From NCBI GenBank assembly GCA_018665385.1, contig JABJDN010000134.1, forward strand, positions 1-29,265: DNA of 29,265 nt, in the 5' to 3' direction. Of this stretch, positions 15,804 to 23,052 are shown piece by piece. The stretch comes from Phycisphaerae bacterium. Lineage in GTDB: Bacteria > Planctomycetota > Phycisphaerae > Phycisphaerales > SM1A02. The translations under genes and the position numbers were made by a program. How positions within the stretch are numbered: position 1 is the first letter of the stretch; each line of letters starts with the position of its first letter. Below the pieces are notes generated by a model, which saw nothing but the letters and a program-made list of their open reading frames with translations, was not told the DNA's origin and did no database searches.

Positions 15804-17492
15804 TTAGACACTAGAAGAAACTACAAGTTCCTTAATTTTGGAAATTGCAAAACCCCACGCCCGCGCTGGCATAATTTCAGGCGGCATTGTTAATTCGTTC
15901 GAGTCAGTGACAACATCTACGACAACTGGTCCATCCATAGCAAGTGCTTCCTTAATTCCAGCATCCAAATCTGCAGGATTTTCAATACGTATACCTTTAC
16001 CGCCCATGGCAATGCCGCAATCAGCGAAGTTTGGGTTCTTCAAATCGATACCCCAATCCGCATAACCCATGGACTCCATTTCCATTTTGACTAAGCCTAG
16101 TTTGCTGTTGTTGAAAACGATGCACTTGATGGGAAGGTCGTACGTAACGGCGGTTATAAAATCGCCCATCAACATTGAAAAACCGCCATCACCACAAAGT
16201 GCAATAACTTGCCGAGACTTGTCGAGCGCTTGTGCGCCCAGCGCCTGCGGCATAGCGTTCGCCATCGATGCGTGGTTAAACGACATTAAAAAATCGCGGG
16301 TCCCTTTCATGTGAATATGCCGAGCCATCCACACAGGTGGCTCGCCGGTGTCTGCAATAAAAATTGCTGAATCGGTGGCGTGTCTACATATTGCACGGGC
16401 AACAGCTTGGGGTCGAATTGGAGCTTTGCGCCCTTGTACATCACCCTTCTTTGCCATTTTCTTTTCGTACGAAGCTTTCTTCTTCTGCACTTTTAAAAGA
16501 AGGGTCGAATCTGTTTTTGTATCCACCATTGGCAACAAAGCCTCAAGTGTTGGGCGGATATGACCAACTGCACCTATCGACAAATCGCAGCGTCGACCAA
16601 TGCGCTCAGCTGCAATATCAATTTGAATAATTTTTGCATGTTTTGGCAGAAATTGCCTGTAGGGATAATCGGTTCCAAGCAATACCAGAGTGTCGCAATG
16701 ACTTACAGCCTCGACACCACCAGTCGTACCAAGTAAACCTAGCCCGCCTGCCCAAAACGGATTGTCTTGGTCCAGTACTGCTTTGCCTTTTAACGAATGC
16801 ACTACTGGTGCTTGTAACTTTTCAGCCATTGCCAGAACTTCTTTTGTTGCACCGCGTGCTCCCCACCCCACCATAAGTGTCACCGAGGGAGAACTGTTAA
16901 TCGCATCTGCGATTTCTTCAAGGTGTTTTTTCGCTGGCACTACTTCTGAATCTGTAACAAATACTTTGTGAACACCCGCTTCTTTAATTTTATCTGGTCC
17001 CACATCAGACGGAATAGACAAATGCGCAACACCAGAGTGCGCTAGGGCAGACTGCGCTGCAAGAACACCCATTCTTGGCATTTGGCAGGAACTCATCACT
17101 GTTTGGTTGTATACACAAACGTCATCAAACAAGCGACCTACGTTTACTTCTTGATGGTAATCGCTCCCAATTTCACTTCTTGGAACTTGCCCCGTTATTG
17201 CAAGCACAGGAGCGTGATCCATTTTTGCATCGTACAAACCGTTTAACAAATGTATCGCGCCCGGTCCAACGGTACCAGCACAAATTCCAAGTTGTCCAGT
17301 AAGCTTCGCTTGCGCGCCCGCAGCAAATGCTGCGACTTCCTCGTGTCGAACATGCATCCACTCAAAGCGGTCGTCGGTTCGAAGCGCATCGGCAAGCGGG
17401 TTTATTGCGTCGCCCATGATCCCCCAGACTTGGCGGTGAGAAACTGGTGCAATAGAATCAAGAATGGTTTGAAATACAGTTCCCTCTGTCAT
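15804..17492 (-). CDS. poxB: pyruvate dehydrogenase (quinone)/pyruvate oxidase, PoxB type
   Basis: A thiamine-diphosphate and FAD enzyme that decarboxylates pyruvate to acetate and passes electrons to quinone. It resembles E. coli PoxB along its length: WGIMGDAINPLADAL, RHEEVAAFAAGA (catalytic Glu51), GPGAIHLLNGLYD, LLGTDYPYRQF and NHASMANAMPQALGAQ, with the TPP motif GDGGFSMLMGDF (434-445) plus NNSKLG. At 562 aa it is a little shorter than PoxB (572). The C-terminal lipid-binding peptide that activates the E. coli enzyme at the membrane is replaced by a short unrelated end. AAGGAG is 7 nt before the ATG. It lies 30 nt after the YggU-like gene, giving the operon uvrC-yggU-poxB. Other TPP enzymes such as acetolactate synthase are less similar. 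Confidence 0.93.
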   Translation of the reverse strand: MTEGTVFQTILDSIAPVSHRQVWGIMGDAINPLADALRTDDRFEWMHVRHEEVAAFAAGAQAKLTGQLGICAGTVGPGAIHLLNGLYDAKMDHAPVLAITGQVPRSEIGSDYHQEVNVGRLFDDVCVYNQTVMSSCQMPRMGVLAAQSALAHSGVAHLSIPSDVGPDKIKEAGVHKVFVTDSEVVPAKKHLEEIADAINSSPSVTLMVGWGARGATKEVLAMAEKLQAPVVHSLKGKAVLDQDNPFWAGGLGLLGTTGGVEAVSHCDTLVLLGTDYPYRQFLPKHAKIIQIDIAAERIGRRCDLSIGAVGHIRPTLEALLPMVDTKTDSTLLLKVQKKKASYEKKMAKKGDVQGRKAPIRPQAVARAICRHATDSAIFIADTGEPPVWMARHIHMKGTRDFLMSFNHASMANAMPQALGAQALDKSRQVIALCGDGGFSMLMGDFITAVTYDLPIKCIVFNNSKLGLVKMEMESMGYADWGIDLKNPNFADCGIAMGGKGIRIENPADLDAGIKEALAMDGPVVVDVVTDSNELTMPPEIMPARAWGFAISKIKELVVSSSV

Positions 17493-17522
17493 ACATAATC
17501 TCCTTACTCAGATGCTACCACA

Positions 17523-17816
17523 CTACCTTATGCCCAGTTTGCTCTTCGCGTGTAGAATTGAAATTCCAAAGATGAAAATCGTCTTTAGCGGTGAACTCTC
17601 ACCATGGAGAATCGATACACACGTATTGTTCACGCCTAACGCTGATGCGAGACATGCACAAACCGCTTTGTTGGCTTTGCCTTTTTCTGGCGATGCTGAC
17701 ACTTTTACTTTTACTCTATCGCCGAACTGCCCAACTATTTCTGTTCTTGATGCATTTGGAATGATTTTCACAAACAAAACAATGCCAGTGTCTGTCGCTT
17801 CAATCAAGTCAATCAC
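17523..17816 (-). CDS. DUF167/YggU family protein
   Basis: A 97-aa protein of the YggU (DUF167) family, function unknown, with a small alpha-beta fold. The family core is visible: VKIIPNASRTEIVG, then VKVSASPEKGKANKAVCACLASALGV, then SILHGESSPLKTIFI. The start is taken as the GTG at 17816, which overlaps the uvrC stop (GTGATTGA); the frame is open further upstream, but that part overlaps uvrC and is not family-like. The Arg or Lys usually found after GxxS in this family (SRxK) is Ser-Pro here. It lies between uvrC and poxB and is likely co-transcribed with both. Confidence 0.85.
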   Translation of the reverse strand: MIDLIEATDTGIVLFVKIIPNASRTEIVGQFGDRVKVKVSASPEKGKANKAVCACLASALGVNNTCVSILHGESSPLKTIFIFGISILHAKSKLGIR

Positions 17817-19161
17817 CGAGCACTTTTTTATTCCGCAAGTAATGGTGATAATGCTGCGCAAATCTATGTGCTTCATCTCGAATTGCTTGCACAAGTTTCA
17901 GCCCTTCGTTATTTCTACCCAATCGAATAGGTTCGGACGCGCCAACTGTATAGAGTTGCTCCTCTTTCTTTGCAATACTAATAACAAGTGGTGGCTGCAC
18001 TTCAAACTGTTCAAACGCTTCCATTGCAGATGAGAGTTGCCCTTTTCCACCATCAATCACGATAAGGTTTGGGTAGAGTTCCAAACCCTTACCAGCATCG
18101 CGATACCTTCGAGAAATTACTTCACGCATAGACATGTAATCGTCGTTGCGTGCTGTTTTAATCTTGAACCTTCGGTACCCTTCTTTGTATGGTCGACCAT
18201 CCATAAAGCTTACTTTCGCAGCTACGGTTTCGCCACCTTGTAAATGTGCAATATCAAACGCTTCGATACAGCGTAATTGTTCATTAACCCCAAGTGCTTT
18301 TTGAAGCGCATTCATTCCTGCAGAGGGATCCTTTGCAAATACGGTGACTTCGGATTGCCAAATCACTTCAGCACTTGAACGATCGTCTAGTTTTTCCAAG
18401 GCAATAATTTGGTCTCTAAAGACGGCAGCCTCTTCGTACTTCTTATTCTTCGCAGCTTCGTCCATCGAGCATTGCAATTCTCGTAACATGACACTTCTCT
18501 TTGAAGTAAGAAACCGAAGAAACTGATCGATGGTTTTACCATACGATTCCTGACTCACTCGGTTTGCACATGGTGCAGAGCAGCGTCCCACTGCATGCAA
18601 CAAACATGGCCTAAAAAACACATTGCTAGCGTCATCGTGCTTTATATCTAAGTGGCATGTTCTGTATTTGAATACAGTCTGCAACATATGAATCGCTTGA
18701 TGCAAAGCGCCAACTGATGTAAATGGACCAAACAATTTGGCGCCTTGAAATTGCTCATCTGCGGGATTTCGAGTTACGAAGACGCCAGGATAGTCATCTT
18801 TTTTTGTAATAACCAAATACGGGTACGTTTTCCCATCGAGTTGCAACGTATTGTATTTGGGTCGGTGGTCCTTAATTAATCTTGATTCTAATAGAAGCGC
18901 CTCCCATTCAGTTTCGCAATCAATAGTCTCGATTATGGCAACTAATGGCAACATCCCTTGCTTCCAAGGCCCAATATCCGCCGATTCTAAAAAGTAGGAG
19001 GTCACTCTTTTTTTAAGAGATCCCGCCTTCCCAATATATAAAATCTCTGCGTTTTCATCATGCATAAGATACACACCTGGCGAATCAGGGAGTGTTTTTG
19101 CGAACTCAGCGTGTTTTTTTCGCTGTTTCTCCGCTTTCAATGCAATGTTTTCTTTTTTCAT
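17809..19161 (-). CDS. uvrC: excinuclease ABC subunit C lacking the C-terminal HhH region
   Basis: UvrC makes both incisions in nucleotide excision repair after UvrAB has marked DNA damage. The GIY-YIG nuclease spans about 25-104 (GVY 29-31, YIG 42-44, Arg52). Cys169, Cys186, Cys194 and Cys198 match the positions of the Fe-S cysteines reported for UvrC. The UVR (UvrB-binding) segment is about 224-259. The RNase H-like nuclease has Asp303 in FDIAH, Asp370 in VIDGGKGQL and His432 in RDEAHRF. The protein stops at residue 450, just after HYHHYLR, whereas typical UvrC continues for about 100-150 residues with a helix-hairpin-helix DNA-binding pair. The following sequence encodes the next gene in another frame, so this is not a recent frameshift. 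First gene of uvrC-yggU-poxB; a TAGAAT box lies 10 nt before the ATG. Confidence 0.95.
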   Translation of the reverse strand: MKKENIALKAEKQRKKHAEFAKTLPDSPGVYLMHDENAEILYIGKAGSLKKRVTSYFLESADIGPWKQGMLPLVAIIETIDCETEWEALLLESRLIKDHRPKYNTLQLDGKTYPYLVITKKDDYPGVFVTRNPADEQFQGAKLFGPFTSVGALHQAIHMLQTVFKYRTCHLDIKHDDASNVFFRPCLLHAVGRCSAPCANRVSQESYGKTIDQFLRFLTSKRSVMLRELQCSMDEAAKNKKYEEAAVFRDQIIALEKLDDRSSAEVIWQSEVTVFAKDPSAGMNALQKALGVNEQLRCIEAFDIAHLQGGETVAAKVSFMDGRPYKEGYRRFKIKTARNDDYMSMREVISRRYRDAGKGLELYPNLIVIDGGKGQLSSAMEAFEQFEVQPPLVISIAKKEEQLYTVGASEPIRLGRNNEGLKLVQAIRDEAHRFAQHYHHYLRNKKVLGD

Positions 19162-19202
19162 ACGATTCCCTATTCTAACAGCGGATATATCTATTTATTC
19201 CG

Positions 19203-19231
19203 TTGATTCTCATCGTTACTACAAGTACAAT
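19203..19231 (+). promoter_or_regulatory. sigma70-type promoter for the Cys-rich lipoprotein gene
   Basis: TTGATT (19203-19208) and TACAAT (19226-19231) are 17 nt apart. The start near 19238 would give a leader of about 54 nt containing the GGAG site at 19280-19283. Confidence 0.58.
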
Positions 19232-19291
19232 AATGTACTACGCTCGTTTACCCCAACCCCCTTTATTTACCCCCCTATTGGAGAATTAGAA

Positions 19292-19708
19292 ATGAAACAA
19301 CTATTAACACTTACTTTAGTAACTATTATTGGCTTCGCAGTTGCAGGTTGCAACAAAACAAGTAAAGTCAATGCTGGCGCAACATCCGCCGCAACTACAT
19401 CATGCAGTGCTTCTGCTGATGCATGTTGTGGCTCAACAGCATGTACTACTAGCAAGGCTAAGCCAGCTGCTGCAGGCTCAACAAGTAATGAATGCCAAAT
19501 GTCATGCTCAAGTGCAAACAAGATGAAAAAGATGACCAAGCCAGCTGCTGCAGGCTCAACAAGTAATGATTGCCCAATGTCCTGCTCAAGTGAAAACAAA
19601 ATGAAAAAGCTGACCAAACCAGCTGCTGCAGGCTCTTCAAGTAGCGCATGCGATCCTAGCGACTGTGGTGATTGGAAAGGCGCTTGCCCAATGTCCGGTG
19701 GCAAGTAA
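19292..19708 (+). CDS. Cys-rich lipoprotein with tandem repeats
   Basis: A 138-aa predicted lipoprotein, no family recognised. The signal peptide ends in a lipobox AVAGC with Cys20 as the lipidation site. The ATG at 19292 has GGAG 8 nt upstream, and upstream in-frame codons would destroy the signal peptide. The mature chain is low in complexity (Ala, Ser, Lys) and has eleven further cysteines (38, 45, 46, 51, 68, 72, 94, 98, 120, 125, 132). Residues 57-108 are two 26-residue repeats starting KPAAAGSTSN and containing CQMSC or CPMSC; a partial third copy follows. Paired Cys with a Met between them suggests binding of a soft metal such as copper, but that is speculative. It has its own promoter and terminator, so it is monocistronic. 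Confidence 0.85.
   Translation: MKQLLTLTLVTIIGFAVAGCNKTSKVNAGATSAATTSCSASADACCGSTACTTSKAKPAAAGSTSNECQMSCSSANKMKKMTKPAAAGSTSNDCPMSCSSENKMKKLTKPAAAGSSSSACDPSDCGDWKGACPMSGGK
19460..19645 (+). repeat. 78-bp tandem repeat inside the lipoprotein gene (about 2.4 copies)
   Basis: Unit 1 (19460-19537) and unit 2 (19538-19615) are both 78 bp and differ at 6 positions (72 of 78 identical). A partial third unit begins at 19616 and is recognisable for about 30 bp. The unit length is a multiple of three, so copy-number change keeps the frame. Confidence 0.93.
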
Positions 19709-19729
19709 ATCAATACCTTGATTTTTCAA

Positions 19730-19758
19730 AAGCCCCACCTCTTGGTGGGGCTTTTTTT
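19730..19758 (+). terminator. rho-independent terminator after the Cys-rich lipoprotein gene
   Basis: A perfect 10-bp stem (aagccccacc 19730-19739 with ggtggggctt 19744-19753) with a 4-nt loop runs into a T-tract. It sits 21 nt after the stop codon and 23 nt before the pyrC ATG, separating the two transcripts. Confidence 0.93.
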
Positions 19759-19768
19759 ATGTGCCGTG

Positions 19769-19774
19769 TACAAT
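19769..19774 (+). promoter_or_regulatory. -10-like hexamer directly upstream of pyrC
   Basis: TACAAT ends 6 nt before the ATG at 19781. The preceding terminator means pyrC needs its own promoter, and only 22 nt are available, so transcription probably starts at or next to the ATG. There is no Shine-Dalgarno. Confidence 0.5.
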
Positions 19775-19780
19775 ATCTAG

Positions 19781-21100
19781 ATGAATACAATGCTTCTACA
19801 AAATGGACGAATCATAGATTCAGCAAATAATTTAGACTGTATTGGGGATGTGCTCATAGAACATGGAGTTGTTGCGCAAATAAGCCAAACGCCAATCGAT
19901 TTTGATGGTGATACCATTGATTGCACAGATTGTATTATTTCGCCTGGTCTTATTGACATCCATGTACACTTCCGCGAACCAAGCAATGGCAAACACGAAG
20001 AAACAATAGAGACTGGTTGTGCATCCGCAATTGCAGGTGGTTTTACCACCGTTTGCACAATGCCAAACACCACTCCAGCAATAGACACACCTGAACTTGT
20101 TATTCAATCAATTGAGACAGCAAATGCCATCGGATTGTGCAGAGTTTTACCAACTGCTTGTGCTACGTTAGAGCGAAAAGGTGAACAAATTGCGCCGATT
20201 GCAGAACTTGTTGCAGCTGGTGCAATTGCTATTACTGACGACGGCGATGTTGTTGAAGACGACGCAATGATGCAAGCAGTGTTAGAGCAATGCAGGGAGC
20301 ACAACGTACCGTTCATGCAACATTGCCAAGATCCTAAGGAAACTTTGGGTGGTGTAATGAACGCTGGTAAGGTCCAACAAGAACTTGGATATGGTCCTTG
20401 GCCAAGAAGTGCTGAGGAGTCAGTCATTGCCCGAGACATCGGCCTTAACGAAACTATTGGAGCTTCGTGGCATGCGCAACATCTCAGCAGCGGTGGAAGT
20501 GTTACACTTATTCGTGAAGCGCAAGAAAGAACGCTTCCGATTTCTGGCGAAGCATCGCCGCATCATTTACTTCTGACAGATGAGGCTTGCAAAAAAATCG
20601 GAACCATGGCGAAGATGAATCCCCCGCTTCGGGAAAAACATGACATTGCTCTCATCAAGGAAGGGATTGTAGACGGAACGATTACTATCCTTGCTACTGA
20701 CCATGCGCCCCACCCACTAGCAACGAAAGAATTGCCTTTCGCAGATGCTTCGTTCGGAATCGTCGGGTTGGATTGTGCCCTAGCGCTGTATGCAAGAGCG
20801 CTACTTGCAGATAACACCATCGACTGGCCGCACATGCTTGCGATGATGACCGTTCAACCCGCATCACTTATTAATCGCCAAGATCTTGGACAACTGCGTG
20901 TTGGCGACAAAGCTGATATCACGATTATTGACCCAAACTGCCAATGGACAATTCAATCTGAGGAATTCAGTTCTAGAGCTCGAAATTGCCCTTTTGATGG
21001 TTGGGACGTTTCTTGCAAAGCAATCGCGACGATTTATGGCGGTAAAATCGTATTTGAAGCTCTTGGATCGCGAATAGCCCGTTGCGAAAATACGCAATAA
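19781..21100 (+). CDS. pyrC: dihydroorotase (class I amidohydrolase)
   Basis: Catalyses the reversible cyclisation of N-carbamoyl-aspartate to dihydroorotate, step three of pyrimidine synthesis, in the cytoplasm. The metal-binding motif is DIHVHFREP, with His61 and His63. Further amidohydrolase signatures are TMPNTTPAIDTPE near 93-105, PFMQHCQD near 176, SGEASPHHLLLTDE near 257 and ATDHAPH near 304, the last supplying the catalytic Asp. Length (439 aa) suits the class I enzyme rather than the shorter E. coli PyrC type. Met4 (19790) is an alternative start closer to the family's usual N-terminus. The frame contains no odd features. No pyrB is adjacent. Allantoinase or hydantoinase is less likely given the HFREP and SPHHL motifs. 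Confidence 0.95.
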   Translation: MNTMLLQNGRIIDSANNLDCIGDVLIEHGVVAQISQTPIDFDGDTIDCTDCIISPGLIDIHVHFREPSNGKHEETIETGCASAIAGGFTTVCTMPNTTPAIDTPELVIQSIETANAIGLCRVLPTACATLERKGEQIAPIAELVAAGAIAITDDGDVVEDDAMMQAVLEQCREHNVPFMQHCQDPKETLGGVMNAGKVQQELGYGPWPRSAEESVIARDIGLNETIGASWHAQHLSSGGSVTLIREAQERTLPISGEASPHHLLLTDEACKKIGTMAKMNPPLREKHDIALIKEGIVDGTITILATDHAPHPLATKELPFADASFGIVGLDCALALYARALLADNTIDWPHMLAMMTVQPASLINRQDLGQLRVGDKADITIIDPNCQWTIQSEEFSSRARNCPFDGWDVSCKAIATIYGGKIVFEALGSRIARCENTQ

Positions 21101-21110
21101 ACCCTAAAAT
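21082..21110 (+). promoter_or_regulatory. sigma70-type promoter for rpsB-tsf
   Basis: TTGCGA (21082-21087) lies inside the end of pyrC and TAAAAT (21105-21110) just after its stop, 17 nt apart. A start near 21117 would leave a leader of about 150 nt before rpsB. Confidence 0.52.
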
Positions 21111-21116
21111 AGCAAA

Positions 21117-21267
21117 TTCAGCTCTATTTTGAGCAGCAATCTTTGCAAGGTGGGCCTTTCCTAGATTGAAACCTTTTGAGACGTGACTGTAAGAAGTCAC
21201 AAAAATGAAGCGCCCTTGTGCTGATGCGCCCACACATCATGCCGGAGCCGCTGAAAGGAATTGATTC
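21117..21267 (+). promoter_or_regulatory. rpsB 5' leader, possibly autoregulatory
   Basis: The leader predicted from the promoter holds a perfect 6-bp hairpin (gtgact 21183-21188, agtcac 21195-21200) and, further on, a gcgccc motif repeated twice. AAAGGAA gives a good Shine-Dalgarno 8-9 nt before the ATG. In several bacterial groups S2 represses its own mRNA through such a leader; that role here is inferred from length and position, not from a known motif. Confidence 0.35.
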
Positions 21268-22146
21268 ATGAGCGAATCATCAAACGATATTGTCAGCAAA
21301 CTACTCGAAGCTGGCATTCACTTCGGTCAACGTCGAAGTAGCTGGAATCCAAAAATGAAACCGTACATCTGGGGCGTACGAAACGGTCTTCACATTATTG
21401 ACATTCGTGAAACTGTCAAAGGGTTGTTACGTGCAAAAGCATACATCCGCCAAACTGTTGCAAGTGGTAAAGATGTTGTGTTTGTTGGCACAAAACGCCA
21501 AGCGCAATCTGCAATTCAAAAATATGCAGGCGAAGCTGGCATGCCATGGGTAACTGAACGCTGGTTAGGTGGCACCCTTACAAACTTTGCAACAATTCGC
21601 TCACGACTCAATCGATTGAACGAACTCGAACGCCTTGTAGAATCAGGTGAAATTGATACCTACTCCAAGAAAATGACGTCGCAACTCATGCGCGAAAAAG
21701 CGAAAATCACACGAAACCTTGATGGTATTCGTAACATGAATAAATTGCCTGGTGCAATGGTTGTGATTGATGCAAATAATGAAACGAATGCTCTTCGCGA
21801 AGCAACATCGCTTCGCATCCCAACAATCGGGCTTGTTGACACAGATGGCGATCCGCAACTAGTTGACCTTCCAATTCCAGGCAATGACGATTCACTTCGT
21901 TCGATCGAAGTTGTTATTGCTGATCTTATGGGTGCAGTAAGCCAAGGTCTTCAAGACCGACGCGCAAAAGCTGACGCTGAAACAAAGAAGGTTGAAGATG
22001 AAGCACGCGATGCTGCTGCTCAAGAAGATAATCGTCAACGATCTACTCGCGCAGCTTTTAAATCTGACGAAGAAGCCCCAGCAACAGATACAGTTGCTGT
22101 AGCTCCAGAAAAAATCTCACCAGCGAACGACGCTGATAAATCCTGA
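21268..22146 (+). CDS. rpsB: 30S ribosomal protein S2
   Basis: Structural protein of the small ribosomal subunit. Typical S2 stretches are LLEAGIHFGQRRSSWNPKMKPYI near residue 12 (split by the usual GHQ-like turn), FVGTKRQAQ near 72, WVTERWLGGTLTNFATIRSR near 93 and LPGAMVVIDANNETNALREA near 159, then IPTIGLVDTDGDP near 184. The core ends near residue 230. The remaining 60 residues form a charged, probably disordered tail rich in Asp, Glu and Lys, which is longer than in E. coli S2 (241 aa). The gene is followed after 28 nt by tsf, the classical rpsB-tsf operon. Confidence 0.98.
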   Translation: MSESSNDIVSKLLEAGIHFGQRRSSWNPKMKPYIWGVRNGLHIIDIRETVKGLLRAKAYIRQTVASGKDVVFVGTKRQAQSAIQKYAGEAGMPWVTERWLGGTLTNFATIRSRLNRLNELERLVESGEIDTYSKKMTSQLMREKAKITRNLDGIRNMNKLPGAMVVIDANNETNALREATSLRIPTIGLVDTDGDPQLVDLPIPGNDDSLRSIEVVIADLMGAVSQGLQDRRAKADAETKKVEDEARDAAAQEDNRQRSTRAAFKSDEEAPATDTVAVAPEKISPANDADKS

Positions 22147-22174
22147 ACACTGTAAAACTATTTGGAGACACACT

Positions 22175-22963
22175 ATGAGTTTTACCGCAAAAGATGTTAT
22201 GTCACTCCGTGAAAAAACCGGCTTAGGCATGATGGACTGTAAAAAAGCACTTACCGAAACTTCAGGTGATCCTGTTGCCGCTGAAGAGTGGCTACGAGAA
22301 ACCAAAAAAGGCAAAATGGACACTCGCACTGAGCGTGCCACTGGCGAAGGCAAAATCTGTATTGCATACAGCGATGGTTGCGCAGCGATAATTGAAGTAC
22401 AAACTGAAACTGATTTTACTGCCCGAAATGAAGGCTTCGTGAATGCTGTTGAAGAGATCGCTGCACTTGCAGTCAATGCAGGCGACGGCGAAATTACTGC
22501 TGACGACGAGATAGTAAAACTCATCGACAATCTTAGAATCACAACTGGCGAGAATGCAAACTTCGCTCGTGGTTTCAAGTACAGCGGTGCTGGCTTTGGC
22601 GACTATGTTCACCATGACGGCAAACGTGCTTGCCTACTTCAGTTTGAAGGCGACCTTGAAGAAGGCGCAGTAAAAGGCATTTGCCAACACATCGTATTCC
22701 ATGACCCAATGGGCATAAGTGCTGACGATGTTCCAGCTGAAAAGATTGCACAAATCCGCGCAGATGCAATTCAAGAAGCAAAAGACTCCGGCAAGAACGA
22801 AGAAATTGCTGAAAAAATGAGCGAAGGTAAAGTTCGCAAGCACTTGCAAGAAAACACACTTCTTGCACAAAAGTTTGTCATGGACGAATCCAAAACTATT
22901 CAGGAACTCCTTCCTGAAGGAACAACAATTACAGCGTTTACCCGTTACACACTTGGTGGCTAA
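22175..22963 (+). CDS. tsf: translation elongation factor EF-Ts
   Basis: Nucleotide-exchange factor that regenerates EF-Tu-GTP. The N-terminal UBA-like helix carries MSLREKTGLGMMDCKKAL (9-26). The EF-Tu-contact motif TDFTARNEGF is at 79-88, where Asp80 and Phe81 intrude into the EF-Tu nucleotide site. The dimerisation region and C-terminal helices follow, with HIVFHDPMGIS near 170. Length is 262 aa against 283 in E. coli. GGAG lies 7 nt before the ATG. Co-transcribed with rpsB and closed by a strong terminator 21 nt after the stop. Confidence 0.98.
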   Translation: MSFTAKDVMSLREKTGLGMMDCKKALTETSGDPVAAEEWLRETKKGKMDTRTERATGEGKICIAYSDGCAAIIEVQTETDFTARNEGFVNAVEEIAALAVNAGDGEITADDEIVKLIDNLRITTGENANFARGFKYSGAGFGDYVHHDGKRACLLQFEGDLEEGAVKGICQHIVFHDPMGISADDVPAEKIAQIRADAIQEAKDSGKNEEIAEKMSEGKVRKHLQENTLLAQKFVMDESKTIQELLPEGTTITAFTRYTLGG

Positions 22964-22984
22964 ACAATAAACTTAAATCAAACT

Positions 22985-23017
22985 AAAAAGCCCCTGCGAA
23001 ATTGCAGGGGCTTTTTT
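22985..23017. terminator. terminator after tsf, also facing ggt
   Basis: A perfect stem (aaaaagcccctgc 22985-22997 with gcaggggcttttt from 23004) with a 6-nt loop is followed by T. The A-run on the left gives the same quality on the minus strand, so it can also end the convergent gamma-glutamyltransferase transcript, which stops at 23053. Confidence 0.95.
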
Positions 23018-23052
23018 AATTACTTTCCTAATGTCAAACCCCACAATAATGC

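Noticed and set aside
17523..17816. The lost UvrC HhH region hidden by a frameshift after residue 450
   Set aside because: The sequence beyond the stop encodes a clear YggU protein in another frame, and no GIGP-type HhH motif appears in the other frames.
17523..17894. A longer, 123-residue form of the YggU protein
   Set aside because: The extra 26 N-terminal residues overlap uvrC and do not resemble the family; the GTG at 17816 gives the normal length.
21183..21200. Hairpin upstream of rpsB as a terminator for pyrC
   Set aside because: The stem is only 6 bp, AT/GC mixed, and is followed by ACAAAAA rather than a T-run.
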